Below, piece by piece: positions 1-11,944 of a stretch of DNA of 64,000 bases. The first letter of the stretch is position 1. The number at the start of each line of letters is the position of its first letter. The DNA comes from Neoarius graeffei. Taxonomy: Eukaryota; Chordata; Actinopteri; Siluriformes; Ariidae. Made by a program: the position numbers and the translations under genes. Location of the stretch: contig NC_083577.1 in assembly GCF_027579695.1 (NCBI RefSeq), positions 43,502,198-43,566,197 on the forward strand, given 5' to 3'. The notes under the pieces are model-generated. The model worked only from the letters and a program-made list of their open reading frames with translations. It was not told the DNA's origin and searched no databases.

Positions 1-53
1 GTAGGAGTACAGGTTCCAAAAAATGAATGAGCTATAATAATACTTAAGAAGAA

Positions 54-87
54 TAGTGTGCTTGCTGCACACACAGCAAGCACACTA
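54..87. repeat. Perfect 14-bp hairpin
   Basis: Bases 54-67 are exactly complementary to 74-87, with a six-base loop (cacaca). The rest of 1-199 is AT-rich and holds no recognisable gene. It could be the tail of the Tx1-type LINE to the right of the Tc1 insertion, but nothing in it proves that. Confidence 0.6.
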
Positions 88-812
88 ATAATTAACAACA
101 CTAATGCCTACTCAACTAAATGCTTTGCCTGAGCACCCTCAGGTGGTAGAATATGGATAAATGGAAAAAAGGAATTTAAAATGCTATCAAATGCAGTTAT
201 ACTAGTGCATCTCAAAAAATTAGAATACCATGAAAAGGTTCCTTTTTTCATAATTTAATTCAAAAAGGTAAACTTTCATATATTCTATATTCATTACATG
301 TAAAGTGAAATATTTAAAGCCTTTTTTGTTTTAATTTTGATGATTATGGCTTATAGCTCATGAAAATCAGAAATCCAGTATCTCAGATTATTAGAATATT
401 TCCTAAGATCAATCAAAAAAAGGATTTACAATACAGAAATGTCCAACTTCTGAAAAGTATATTCACTTATACACTCAATACTTGGTTGGGGCATGGAGGT
501 GATCAGTCTGTGGCACTGCTGAGGTGTTATTGAAGCCCAGGTTGCTTTGATAGTGGCCTTCAGCGTATCTGTATTTTTGGGTCGGGTGTTTCTCATCTTC
601 CTCTTGACAATACCCCATAGATTCTCTATGGAGTTCAGGTCAGGCAAGTTGGCTGGCCAATCAAACACAGTAATATCATGGTCAGCAAACCATTTGGTAG
701 TAGTTTTGGCACTGTGGGTAGGTGCTAAGTCCTGCTGGAAAAGGAAATCAGCATCTCCAAAAAGCTCGTCAGCAGATGGAAGCATGCTCTAAAATCTCCT
801 GGTAGATGGCGG

Positions 813-2029
813 CATGGGCGCTGCCGGGGGGGGAAAGGTTAGAACAATTCTAGGGGCCCAGCACTGCCATGGGGCCCTTTAAGGAGCTGATAGTATGCTT
901 TTAATGATTTTAATAAGACTTTTGAAATAACAATGCAATATTCCATCTGGTAAAATGAGCTAATTGAACAAGGTTGTCTATTTCTTGAGTTCTTCAACAT
1001 ATTGTCATTTAACCCTCCCCCTTTTGCGAAATGGTACGGTCCAGTTCTGGTAGAAGCGCGATACGTTAAATCTGTGTGCTGATCAGTGCAACGCTACTTG
1101 CTGCTGTGTCGCGGTGCAGCAGCCAGCCAGCCAGCAGTGGAGTGCGTACAGTCTATGATCGCTAAATATGAAGAGTGGTTGTCAAAAACATAAAGAAAGG
1201 CAGCTGAAAGCTGAGAGGGACCGGAGAGGCAGGCAACTGGTCACTCAGTTTTTCCTAAAGAAAGGTAGCTAATCGCTCACGTGTGTGTTCAAAATATTAG
1301 CGAATGGTAAATGAACAGTATGAACGTGGTTGGATTAGCCTATCAAGAGAACACTTTTACAGTTTGTACAGTGACATTTTTTCCATTTTAATAACTGAAC
1401 TGACTTGTGTGATAAGATGAAATATTACGTTATACTGGTGCTAATAACTAGTGCTAATAACCAGTTTCATAACTAATGGGGTGCCCTAAATATGCACAGA
1501 TTCAGCCTCAGGGGGACCTCCGCCCTACCAAACCACTGAACCCCCCTTTGGAGAAGGAGGTAAGCAGCAATACAACCCATAAATGCTTTAGGATTGAAGT
1601 TTTTAATGAGCGAGCGCCATATACAGTTTGCTAGATTAAAGTGCTGCTAATAACGGACACCAGTCAAGTGTTTGACACGGTTACGTGTGTGGAATGTTCA
1701 CACGTTCTCAACCATTGGTTTCAAATTGAGGAGCTGGAGAAAGCGCAGCACACACAAAAGAGGGATAGAGGTTACAACATATGAAGAAATACGTACATAA
1801 TTGATCAAATTGAAATGTCACTCCGTGTCACTTTGAAATAAATTTATATAATTTTCATCTAGTCCCTGGTAGGTTAATACATAAAATGTAATAAAGTCAC
1901 AAACTCAAGGTCCATGGGCTATCAAAAGTCAAATAATGACAATAGTGCAATTGTGACAAGGGTGGGCAAAGTTGGGGGGCCCAAAATTCTAATCTTTCAT
2001 GGGGCTCAAAATTTCTGGCAGCACCCCTG
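813..2029 (+). mobile_element. hAT element inserted in the Tc1 transposase
   Basis: An 8-bp target duplication, gatggcgg, is perfect at 805-812 and 2030-2037. The ends are imperfect inverted repeats: catgggcgctgcc on the left and, reversed, caggggtgctgcc on the right. An 8-bp duplication with CAGGGGTGCTGCC-like ends is the hAT signature. Removing it restores the Tc1 transposase frame around the insertion. At 1217 bp it is non-autonomous. It carries only one short exon-like frame (1168-1272); the rest is non-coding. Confidence 0.85.
1168..1272 (+). pseudogene. First-exon remnant of a ZMYM/KIAA1586-like hAT protein
   Basis: A 34-codon frame begins at ATG 1168 and is rich in Lys, Arg and Gln (QKHKERQLKAERDRRGRQ), followed by LVTQFFLKK. 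Such basic N-termini precede the TTF-type zinc finger in hAT transposases and ZMYM-like proteins. The frame ends in aaag followed by gtagct, which reads as a splice donor. This suggests a first exon whose downstream transposase exons were lost. Assignment is by resemblance only. Confidence 0.45.
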
Positions 2030-3722
2030 GATGGCGGTGTTGACTTTGGACTTGATAAAATACAGTGTACCAACACCAGCAGATGACATGGCACCCCAAA
2101 TCATCACAGACTGGAAACTTCACACTGGGCTTCAAACACCTTGGATTCTGTGACTCTCCACTCTTCCTCCAGACTCTAGAACCGTGGTTTCCAAATTAAA
2201 TGCAAAATGTACAGTACTTTCATCTGCAAAGAGGACTTTGGACCACTGAGCAACAGTCCATTTCTTTCTCTCCTTAGCCCAGATAAGACACTTCTGACAT
2301 TGTCTCTGGCTCAGGAGTAGCTTGATATTAGGAATGTGAAAGTTGTATCCCCTTTCTTGAGGATGTCCGTTCGTGATGGGTCTTGATACACTGACACCAG
2401 CCTCAGTCCACTCCTTGTGAAGCTCTCCCAAGTTCTTGAATCAACTTTTCTTGACAATCCTCTCAAGACTGCGGCCATCCCTGTTGCTTGTGGACCTTTT
2501 CCAGCCACCCTTTTCAGCAATGACCTTTTGTGGCTTACCTTCCTTGTGGAGGGCATCAGTGATCATCTTCTGGACAACAGTCAAGTCAGTAGTCTTCCCC
2601 ATGATTGTGGTTGTGTGTACTGAACTAGACCGAGAGATACACTGTGTTCATACTGTTTTACTCAAACTTGAAATGAAATATTCTAATATTTTGAGATTTT
2701 TTGTTTTTGTTTTTGTACTGTATGCCATACTGATTAAAATTAAAATAGAAAAATGCTTGAAACATTTTAGTTTGTGTAATGAGTCTATAACATATAACTT
2801 TCACTTTCTTAAATAACTGATGGAAAATATTGAACTTTTTCACAATATTCTAATTTTTTGAGATGCACTAGTATATTTCCTTAATTATAAAGGATGTGAT
2901 TAGCAAATTAATCCAGAGATAGTTTCAAAATTCCTTTATTACAATTTTAGGAAAGACGACACTACCAACTCAATTACTTACAGGACTGAATGGGGAAAAA
3001 TGAAATGCAAAAAATATATATTTTAGGATAAAAAATGTGCAAAATGTTACTTATCCCTTTCAGCTATACACAGTGCACCATTGTAACACCATGTCTGCTC
3101 AAAAGAAACCAGGTTTTTCATTGCCTTGTAAAAATGAAAATCAATTAAAATTTGAAATTTCACAAAAGCTGAGAAAACCTTCATCAGAATGTGATTTCTT
3201 CATCAGAAATGTGTTCAACCTTGTTTTTGGAGTTCACATAAATTGCCATTTTTGTTTGTCCAAGAAAAATAATCAGTTGACACTTGAAACATTTCTGTAC
3301 ATATTTAAAACCAAAAGTATCCATTGAAAATTTTTCAGTAAACTGGATAAAAAGCATCTGTAAAACAGCAAATAAAGGTCTTCGCCTTGCACACTGCATA
3401 AAAGTGTGGAATATAGTTTTCCTTAGGGAACACTAAAGGAACACTCTTGGCTGACATCAGGATTTAAAACAGAAACAAAAGCATTAACTGCAACAGCACC
3501 ATGCAAAATTCCCAATTGCAAATCTCCACATTTTTTGTCTGTCTGTTTTTTGTAATGGTGACTTGTATAGCGCTCTCCACTGTGGTTTAGTGCTTTCTCC
3601 AATCTGTAAAACAGCATGCCAGAGCATATCTACTCTTTTATCTAGAACCTTTTTGTTTAAGGACTTCACACAAGTTTTATATAAAGCCTTACCATTTACT
3701 AACTTCTTACCCAAGAATATCA

Positions 3723-4089
3723 TCTCATTATCTCTAGCCGCTTTATCCTGTTCTACAGGGTCACAGGCAAGCTGGAGCCTATCCCAGCTGACTACGGGCG
3801 AAAGGCAGGGTACACCCTGGACAAGTCGCCAGGTCATCACAGGGCTGATACATAGATACAGACAACCATTCACACTTGCATTCACACCTACGGTCAATTT
3901 AGTCTCACCAGTTAACCTAACCTGCATGTCTTTGGACTGTGGGGGAAACCGGAGCACCCAGAGGAAACCCACGCGGACACGGGGAGAACATGCAAACTCC
4001 GCACAGAAAGGCCCTCACCGGCCATGGGGCTCGAACCCGGACCATCTTGCTGTGAGGCGACAGCGCTAACCACTACACCACCGTGCCGC
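3723..4089 (-). mobile_element. V-SINE-like tRNA-derived SINE
   Basis: The repeat cccaagaatatca flanks it at 3710-3722 and 4090-4102, a 13-bp target duplication. On the minus strand it begins ggcggcacggtggtgtagtg, then a tRNA-like B box (gggttcgagcccc), a conserved central part (cagtccaaagacatgcaggt) and an end in gataatgagatgag. This is the best internal reference for the other copies at 27396, 35787 and 46849. Confidence 0.9.
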
Positions 4090-4715
4090 CCCAAGAATAT
4101 CAAATCAACATATTGTAAATAGATAATTGTACTGCCCAATAGATTGGGAGACAATGTAAAATTCAGGAAGGAATCATTGCAGTATGAACTGGACAACCCT
4201 TGAGTGTAGTCTCCCAACAGCTGTAACTGTCCACTTGTTAGTGACCATTTGGATGGACCTCCCTCCCAAGTGAACAGCTACTTTTTTGCCATTTCCAAAT
4301 TATGGACCAGCTAACTTCAGGAAGTCATCTAAACCCAGTGAAGACTGACCATATCTTTGACAGCAAGTGTGCTGGTGGGTCCACACAAGCCAGCCAATGC
4401 CAGAGGGAGGATGCCACTAAGTTATTAAAAACAAGAACAGTCCTGCTATAAGACATTTTATTAAATAAAAAAACCTTTCAATTTATTAAGATGACCCTTT
4501 ACTTTTTTGACAGCACCTTCAAAATTTTTCTGTATGAATGTTTCATCTCCTAAAGAAAACCTCCAAGATATTTAAAACCCTCTCTGGTCCAGTGTAAACT
4601 ACCTAGGAGACTTGGCTCTCCTTCTGACCATTTCCCAACCAGTACAGCAACACTTTTTGACCAGTCAACTTTTGCAGAGGAAATGACTGTAAAATCTTCA
4701 AGTATTTCCAACATA

Positions 4716-6325
4716 CAGTGCTGCATGAAAGTTTGTGAACCCTTTAGAATTTTCTATATTTCTGCATAAATATGACCTAAAACAACATCAGATTTTCACA
4801 CAAGTCCTAAAAGTAGATAAAGAGAACCCAGTTAAACAAATGAGACAAAAATATTATACTTGGTCATTTATTTATTGAAGAAAATGATCCAATATTACAT
4901 ATCTGTGAGTGGCAAAAGTATGTGAACCTTTGCTTTCAGTATCTGGTGTGACCCCCTTGTGCAGCAATAACTGCAACTAAATGTTTCCGGTAACTGTTGA
5001 TCAGTCCTGCACACCGACTTGGAGGAATTTTAGCCCATTCCTCTGTACAGAACAGTTTCAACTCTGGGATGTTGGTGGGTTTCCTCACATGAACTGCTCG
5101 CTTCAGGTCCTTCCACAACATTTCGATTGGATTAAGGTCAGGACTTTGACTTGGCCATTCCAAATCATTAACTTTATTCTTCTTTAACCATTCTTTGGTA
5201 GAACGACTTGTGTGCTTAGGGTCGTTGTCTTGCTGCATGACTCACCTTCTCTTGAGATTCAGTTGATGGACAGATGTCCTGACATTTTCCTTTAGAATTC
5301 TCTGGTATAATTCACAATTCATTGTTCCATCAATGATGGCAAGCCTTCCTGGCCCAGATGCAGCAAAACAGGCCCAAACCATGATACTACCACCACTATG
5401 TTTCACAGATGGGATAAAGTTCTTATGCTGGAATGCAGTGTTTTCCTTTCTCCAAACATAATGCTTCTCGTTTAAACCAAAAAGTTCTATTTTGGTCTCA
5501 TCCGTCCACAAAACATCTTTCCAATAGCCTTTTGGCTTGTCCACATGTACTTTAGCAAACTGCAGATGAGCAGCAATGTTCTTTTTGGAGAGCAGTGGCT
5601 TTCTCCTTGCAACCCTGCCATGCACACCATTGTTGTTCAGTGTTCTCCTGATGGTGGACTCATGACCATTAACATTAGCCAATGTGAGAGAGGCCTTCAG
5701 TTGCTTAGAAGTTACCCTGGGGTCCTTTGTGACCTCGCCAACTATTACACGCCTTGCTCTTGGAGTGATCTTTGTTGGTTGACCACTCCTGGGGAGGGTA
5801 ACAATGGTCTTGAATTTCCTCCATTTGTACACAATCTGTCTGACTGTGGATTGGTGAAGTCCAAACTCTTTGGAGATGGTTTTGTAACCTTTTCCAGCCT
5901 GATGAGCATCAACAGCGCTTTTTCTGAGGTCCTCAGAAATCTCCTTTCTTCGTGCCATGATACACTTCCACAAACATGTGTTGTGAAGAACAGACTTTTA
6001 TAGATCCCTGTTCTTTAAATAAAACAGGGTGCCCACTCACACCTGATTGTCATCCCATTGACTGAAAACACCTGACTCTAATTTCACCTTCAAATTAACT
6101 GCTAATCCTAGAGGTTCACATACTTTTGCCACTCACAGATATGTAATAATGGATCATTTTCCTCAACAAATAAATGACCAAGTATAATATTTTTGTCTCG
6201 TTTGTTTAACTGGGTTCTCTTTATCTACTTTTAGGACTTGTGTGAAAATCTGATGTTGTTTTAGGTCATATTTATGCAGAAATATAGAAAATTCTAAAGG
6301 GTTCATAAACTTTCAAGCACCACTG
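4716..6325 (-). mobile_element. Tc1-like element, family B, copy 1
   Basis: It is bounded by cagtg...cactg with TA on the left (4714-4715) and ca, a decayed TA, on the right. The inverted repeats are long, about 200 bp (both read through gtttgtgaaccctttagaat, or its mutated partner, to atgatccaatattacatatc), with one transposase frame between. It measures 1610 bp. It lies in the Tx1 ORF2 between the zinc-ribbon and palm parts. Confidence 0.92.
4936..5958 (-). pseudogene. Tc1 transposase, family B, one in-frame stop
   Basis: A frame of 340 codons opens at ATG 5958 (MARRKEISEDLRKS). It holds the paired helix-turn-helix region (ISKEFGLHQSTVRQ), a basic GRPR-like region (LPRSGQPTK), then catalytic Asp in LWTDETK, Asp in QQDNDPKHT and Glu in DLNPIEMLW, spaced as in the Tc1 DD34E family. 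The only break seen is a TGA at 5239-5241 where the sister copy at 25925 has TGG (Trp). The length is that of a complete Tc1 transposase. A single nonsense change suggests rather recent loss. Confidence 0.9.
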
Positions 6326-6665
6326 CAACATTAATATCCCTCTGGCTGCTAACAAAACACACAAGATCATTTGCATAAGCTGACACCTGAAAAACATTTC
6401 CACAATTAGGAATGGTCACACCATCTATTCCCTTTCTTAATTTTATCAAAAGGAGCTCTATTGCCAAAGTACAGTTGTGGTCTGAAGTTTACATACAGTG
6501 ACATGAATGTCATCTTGGATATGAATGTCATGGCAATATTTGGGCTTTCAGTAATTTCTTTGAACTGTTCTTTTCTGTGGCAGAATGATTGTACTGCATA
6601 CATCTTTAATAAAAAAAACATTAGATATTGGTGCACAAGTTTTAATTTTCTTTGGGTTTTCTGAA

Positions 6666-6800
6666 ATAGACAGACAACCTTTATTGCCATTCAGTATGCA
6701 ACAACTGTACACAGAACGAAATTTTGTTGCAATTTGGCTCAGCACAGAATTAAATACAAAAGTATATAAAATATACAGCAGCAAAAATATTATATTATAA
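6666..6800 (-). mobile_element. Short 5'-truncated LINE tail inside the Tc1 inverted repeat
   Basis: The left inverted repeat of the Tc1 is interrupted just after gggttttctgaaat, and its partner continues near 6800 (atcaacacagggtc). On the minus strand the inserted stretch reads tttcgttctgtgtacagttg then caataaaggttgtctgtct. This resembles the 3' ends of fish L2/CR1 LINEs. No coding part is present. Confidence 0.6.
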
Positions 6801-7003
6801 TCAACACAGGGTCAAAAATTTACATACACTCAGATTATTAATTCAGAGGTGCTGAAACTTCCAAAACATCTCTTATCTTGCCATGGCCGAGGTCTCTTAA
6901 CTTCCTGTTACTGATCATGATTGACTACAGCTGGTAGCTTCTCTGTGCCTTCATAAAAAGGGTTTGTTTACAGCACTCATTGGATTGACCAACACACAGT
7001 AAA

Positions 7004-7970
7004 ATGGGGAAGTCCAAGAAGCTCAGTGCAGATCTGAGAAAGAGGATTGCAGATATACACAACTCCAGAAATGTCTCTTGGAGCCATTTCTAAACAACTG
7101 CAAATTCCAAGATCAGTTCAAACAATTATATCCAAGTTATTGTGAGGTGTAGTCACTTTGCCAAGCCACTTTGCTTCAAGAAAACCCAAATTGTCACTCT
7201 CAGCTGAAAGGAAATTGGTTTGGATTGTCAGGAACAACCTGGGAACCACCATGGCACAGCCATGCCATGAACTGGAAGCTGATGGATCACGGTCTACAGT
7301 TCAGATCACCATGGACTAAGAGGCTGCTATCCAAGAAATAACCCCCTGGTCCAAAATTGACACCTTCAAGCTTAACTAAAGTTTGAAGCTGACCACATGG
7401 ACAAAGAAAAAACCTTTTGGAGGATAGCTGTATGGCCAGATGAGACAAAGATTGAGTTGTTTGGCCACAATGACCACCATGTACAGAGGAACACTGTACC
7501 AGCTGCTGGTGGTAGTAGAATCACCATGCTCTGGGGCTGTTTTGCTGCCAGTAAAACTGGTTCATTGCACAAAGTAGATGGAATAATGAAGAAGGAGAAC
7601 TACCTCAGAATTATTCAGCATAAACCATCAGAAACTTGAACACGACTTGGGAGCTACAAAAGGACAATTAACCCAAACATGCATCAGAGCTGGTTGTGGA
7701 GGATAAAGCAGGCTAACATTGAGCTTAAAACAAGTCCTGACTTCAACCCTATTGAAAATATATGGACCGTGCTTATAAGTCAAGTCCATGCCAAGAAAAA
7801 AAAAACAAATTTAATTGAACTCTACCAATTCTACTATGAAGAGTTGTGAAATATCCAACCAGAATTCTGTCAGAAGCTTGTTCATGGTAAACAAAAATGG
7901 TTGGTCAAGGTGAATCTTGTGAAGAGACATTTTACCCAAATATTAGGTGCGCTGTATGTATATTTTCGAT
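7004..7970 (+). pseudogene. Tc1 transposase remnant (family C)
   Basis: It opens with MGKSKKLSADLRKRIADIHN at ATG 7004, a typical Tc1 N-terminus. The catalytic region is recognisable by [13 protein letters not shown] (about 7435-7470), a long glycine-containing block at 7500-7560 and PIENIW (about 7747-7765). Many frame shifts and stops separate the blocks, and the region expected to hold the second Asp (about 7640-7730) is badly degraded. It is more decayed than the family B and P copies, so this element is probably older. Confidence 0.8.
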
Positions 7971-10105
7971 CCTGTATGCATCATTTTGACCCTTTGTTGA
8001 TTTCAGAAAACCCAAAGAAAATTAAAACTTGTGCACCAAATTCTAGTGTTTTTTAAAAGATGTATGCTGTACATTCTGCCACAGAAAAAGAACAATTCAA
8101 AGAAATTACTAAAACCCAAATATTGCCATGACATTCATATCCAAGATGACATTCATGCCACTCTATGTAAACTTCTGACCACAACTGTATATAACATGCC
8201 TGACAAAGCACATCCTTGTCCAACACCCTGATTAACTTTAAAAGGAGTGCACAAGTCACTATTAACCTTTAATATACTTTCAATGTCACAATACAAAAAT
8301 CTTGTTATTAATAAAATGTAGACGAAACCCCAAAGCTGTTAGAATGTTCCACAAATAGTTGTGCTCAACCCTATCAAATGCTTTTTCTTGGTCTATTGAC
8401 ACCAGATCAAAATCCAGGTTAAAGAACTTGCCAATGTGCAAGACATCCCTGATAAAAGAAAAACTGTTGTGAATCAAACTATCTAGCACACCCAAACTAT
8501 CTAGCACACCCAGACTTTATATAATTCAGATCACCTTTTTTGACAGTAAAATGAGTACTGCTCTACAGCAACTTGGCAGTAGCTGCCCCTTCACTAGACT
8601 GTCCCCAAGTACAGTCAGTACATCCTTGCCCATTTTAGGCCAAAATGACTTATAAAAAGGTCAGCTGGTAGACCGTCTACCCCGGTGCTTTACCACACTC
8701 CATGCCCTGAAGGGCTCTGTGCAGTTCATCCAGGGTCAAAGCCCTGCCAAGATCTACATTGTCCTCTGTAGACACCTAGGGTAGAGCAGCAAGAAAAGCC
8801 ATGTCATTAGGTTGGTCCCATGAACTCTCACTTGTGTACAGTTCCTCATAGAAGCCAACTGATCTCTTGTGTATGCCAACATGATCAGTCAAGAGCATAC
8901 CATTTTCAGAGTACAAACCATGAATAAACCTTTTTGTCCATTAATTTTTTTCTAAATTGAAAAAGAATTCTGAAGGTGCATCCATCAGCTCTAAGCTTTG
9001 TAAGTGAGACCTGACCAGAACACCCTGTGTTGTTATTTCTTGCAAATCAGCCACTAAGTTCGTCTTGAACCTAAGCTTTTCACAATAAATCTGATTGCCA
9101 GTATTTTCAGCTGACTCCTGGAGCCTCATAATTTACTTCTCTAATGTTTCCATGGAACAAGTTATGTCTCTTGTGATGCTGAAAGTATATTCTTGGCATA
9201 ATCATTTTATCTGCAATTTAGAAAAGTCCCACTATTGCTGCAAAGACTGTAAAGAATATTTCATGGTCTTAAAATCATGCCAAAATATCTGAAAACATCC
9301 ATAAAATGTTTATCAAAAAATACATTTGTATTAAAGTGCCAATAAGCACTTTTTGGCTTAATAGAGCTTAAGGATAGAGAACAAAGGACTAAACTATGGT
9401 CTGAAAAAAACAACTGGAATGATGGAACAGCCTCTAAAAAGGCTAATCTGGTGCTTAAAACCATAAAATCTGTCCAGTCTTGCCAAAGACAAAAGATTGT
9501 TAAAAGAATGAACTCATGTGCACTGCCTTTCTGTGCCAGGAAAATTCCTCCAAACATCAACAAGTTCATTTAAATTCCCTAACTCAACGAGCCATCTGTG
9601 TAAGGGTATGTGTGGCTCTATGTACATGATTCCTATCAACTGCACTTTCAGTACAATTAAAATCCCCTGTCAGAAGTTAAAAAATCGCAGGATCACAACT
9701 ATGTAGTGCAGGGGTCTCAAACTTAAATTAGCTTGGGGCCACTGCTGGCATTGTCATTTCATAGGAGGGCCATTTAGGTGTTTAAGTAACACAAGAAAGC
9801 AGAAATATTTCTGATTTTTTAAATTTTTTCAAATATTGTATAATAATACAAAACTGTAAACAGTTAACATTCATGTTTATATGGTTTATTTTTAACAGTA
9901 GGTGCAAATCATTTTCCTTGCCTCTTTGTAAGTAAGTTTATTTAAGCCTTTAACTGAACTAATAAATGCAATCCATCCATTTGTGCTTTATTTCTTGCTA
10001 GACACCTGACAGCAGTGACAGCACTTCTGCTCATATTTTCTTCATATATATGTCTGCTTTTCTGTGTGCCTTACTGAATTTTGCTTTTAATCTTACTGTT
10101 GCACT

Positions 10106-10233
10106 GCACCTGCGATAACCTGGCGACTTGTCCATGGTGTACCCTGCCTCTCGCCCATAGTCAGCTGGGATAGGCTCCAGCTTGCCTGCGACCCTGTAGA
10201 ACAGGATAAGCAGCTACAGAAAATGGATGGATG
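10106..10233 (+). mobile_element. 5'-truncated V-SINE fragment
   Basis: Only the last 130 bases of the SINE are present, from tggcgacttgtcc to gaccctgtagaacaggataa. The tail is a short atggatggatg repeat, unlike the gatgaga tail of the full copies. It abuts the broken end of the hAT transposase frame. Confidence 0.75.
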
Positions 10234-10832
10234 TTACAATGCAAATCAATAAATTAAATTTGCAACACACTCGGGACACTCTCCACATCAGCTGAGAAGG
10301 GATCTGCAAACAGCTGGAAGGTGTCACGGTGTGCCTTGAAGTCAGCAAAATGTTCATCAAACTCCTGCTATAAGTTTTCAATAGCAGAGGCATGGTCATC
10401 ACCACTGAAAGCTGTGCTCTCCTCCACCAGAGATTTGCATGCAGGGAAACGACAGAGCTTTTTTTTGCAGACAGCCGAATTTTCCACAATCTCAGTTTTG
10501 TGGTGAAGGCTTTCACACTCTCATAAGCTGTTGTGATGAGCTGATCAGAGCCCTGCAGCTTCAGGTTAAGGATATTCAGCTCCTGTGTTATGTCCACTAA
10601 GAACGCCTGATCCATGAGCCATTTGGGATCATCAAGTTCAGGAACATCCAGTCTGCCATCCTCCATGAATCTCTTCACCTCTGCTCTTAATCCAAAAAAT
10701 CTCCGCAAGACATTTCCCCTGCTGAGCCAGCGCACCTCAGTAAAGTACATTACATCACCATATGCTGGCTTGATTTCTTCTAAAAAGGCCTGGAACTGGC
10801 AGTGCTGTAAACCTTGGTATCTGATGCAATTT

Positions 10833-11515
10833 ATAAAGAAGAAACCTTTATTTGTCACATGTACACTCAAGCACAGTGAGATTCATCCTCTGCATTTAAC
10901 CCATCTGAAGCAGTGAGCACACACACACACACCTAGAGCAGTGGGCAGCCATACTACAGTGCTCGTGGAGTAATTAGGGGTTACCCAGATAGCAAAAATC
11001 AGTTGAATCAACATTGAAATAGCGTTTGGCAGAAAACATTGAAATAATGTTGAAATGATATTGAAAGTGTCCCCTTGAATTTGGGTTGAATCAACGTTGA
11101 ATTTTCAACCCTATCAGCATTGAATCAATAGTGATTCAACCATCATCTAAATAGAAATTTCTATTTAGATGATGGTTGAATCACTATTGATTCAATGCTG
11201 ATAGGGTTGAAAATTCAACATTGATTCAACCCAAATTCAAGGGGACACTTTCAATATCATTTCAATGTTTTCTGCCAAACGCTATTTCAATGTTGATTCA
11301 ACTGATTTTTGCTATCTGGGAATTGCTCAAGGGCACCTCAGCCCAAGGCCACCCCATGTCAACCTAACTGCACATCTTTGGACTGTGGAGGAAACCCACA
11401 CAGACACGGGGAGAACGTGCAAACTCCACACAGAAAGTCCCTCGTCGGCCGCTGGGTTTGAACCTGGAACCTTCTTGCTGTGAGGCGACCGTGCTAACCA
11501 CTACACCACCGTGAG
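10833..11515 (-). mobile_element. V-SINE-like SINE with an L2-like tail, split by a foldback element
   Basis: The minus-strand head at 11515 has the tRNA-like start (cggtggtgtagtggttagca) and a B box (ggttcaaaccc), then the conserved central block. The other end reads gtgacaaataaaggtttctt on the minus strand, an L2-like LINE tail unlike the gatgaga tail of the other SINEs. The foldback element at 10984-11320 sits in its middle. It is inserted in the hAT transposase. Confidence 0.75.
10984..11320. mobile_element. Near-perfect palindromic foldback element
   Basis: The left arm (10984 to about 11151) is almost the exact reverse complement of the right arm (about 11152-11320). The centre is gaaatttc and the termini are cccagatagc and gctatctggg. 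One 11-base difference and few mismatches separate the arms. It carries no gene. The arms contain repeated ttgaatcaac-type motifs shared with elements ending at 12695 and spanning 28615-30345. Confidence 0.85.
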
Positions 11516-11709
11516 AAATTGGGTTGATGTTTCACCGTACACAATGATGGAAAGGCCTGTCTGTGGACATGAACCAGATATGATATGAACCAGAAAGGAT
11601 TATACAGTCTTTACCTGGACAATAAAATATTGCCTAAATACAGTACTAGCAGTTAAACTTACTGTACAATTCAAATAACTGCCTGACTCACAAAATATTT
11701 GAATATTTG
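11516..11709. other. No recognisable feature
   Basis: This AT-rich stretch between two SINE copies inside the hAT has no open frame of note and no repeat match within the window. Confidence 0.5.
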
Positions 11710-11944
11710 CTCCGGTTTCCCCCACAGTCCAAAGACATGCAGGTTAGGTTAACTGGTGACTCTAAATTGACCGTAGGTGTGAATGTGAGTGTGAATGGTT
11801 GTCTGTGTCTATGTGTCAGCCCTGTGATGACCTGGCGACTTGTCCAGGGTGTACCCTGCCTTTCGCCCGTAGTCAGCTGGGATAGGCTCCAGCTTGCCTG
11901 CGACCCTGTAGAAGGATAAAGTGGCTAGAGATAATGAGATGAGA
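11710..11944 (+). mobile_element. 5'-truncated V-SINE fragment
   Basis: The sequence begins at ctccggtttcccccacagtc, in the middle of the SINE, and runs to the gataatgagatgaga tail. The tRNA-like head is missing. It matches the distal part of the copies at 27396 and 46849 closely. Confidence 0.85.

Larger units (their letters stand above)
426..2602 (-). pseudogene. Tc1-family transposase remnant (family A)
   Basis: The reading starts at an ATG at 2602 (MGKTTDLTVVQK) and ends near 426. The N-terminal helix-turn-helix half lies at about 2130-2602, with at least one frame break near 2430. The first catalytic Asp sits in LFADEST (about 2215-2235). The frame then enters the hAT insertion (813-2029) and resumes at 785 with FQQDLAPTHS (second Asp) and LPDLNSIENLWG (third acidic residue, Glu). 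The DDE layout is that of Tc1 transposases, which cut and paste DNA at TA sites. The frame shifts, stops near 2130 and the 1.2-kb insertion make it a dead copy. Confidence 0.85.
202..2871 (-). mobile_element. Tc1/mariner-like element, family A, split by a hAT
   Basis: The termini are ctagtgcatctcaaaaaatt and its reverse complement, each flanked by a TA dinucleotide (200-201 and 2872-2873), the Tc1/mariner target duplication. The element is minus-oriented by its transposase. Without the hAT insertion at 813-2029 and one 8-bp duplication it would be about 1.45 kb, a normal Tc1 size. It lies at the 3' end of the Tx1-type LINE. Confidence 0.88.
6472..8187 (+). mobile_element. Tc1-like element, family C, long inverted repeats
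   Basis: The ends cagttgtggtctgaagttta and its complement are flanked by TA at 6470-6471 and 8188-8189. The inverted repeats extend about 200 bp inward, to gggttttctgaaat on the left and its complement near 8000. The 1716-bp length includes a 135-bp LINE tail. It disrupts the Tx1 ORF2 next to its YAND box. Confidence 0.88.

Noticed and set aside
3563..4069. 168-residue plus frame crossing the Tx1 3' part and a SINE
   Set aside because: It spans a SINE and its target repeat. The similar frames at 11707, 27336 and 46938 are all SINE readings.
5545..6003. Plus-strand frame of 152 residues, repeated at 26535 and, in reverse, 13641
   Set aside because: Its recurrence comes from the Tc1 family B copies. 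It is antisense to the transposase helix-turn-helix region.
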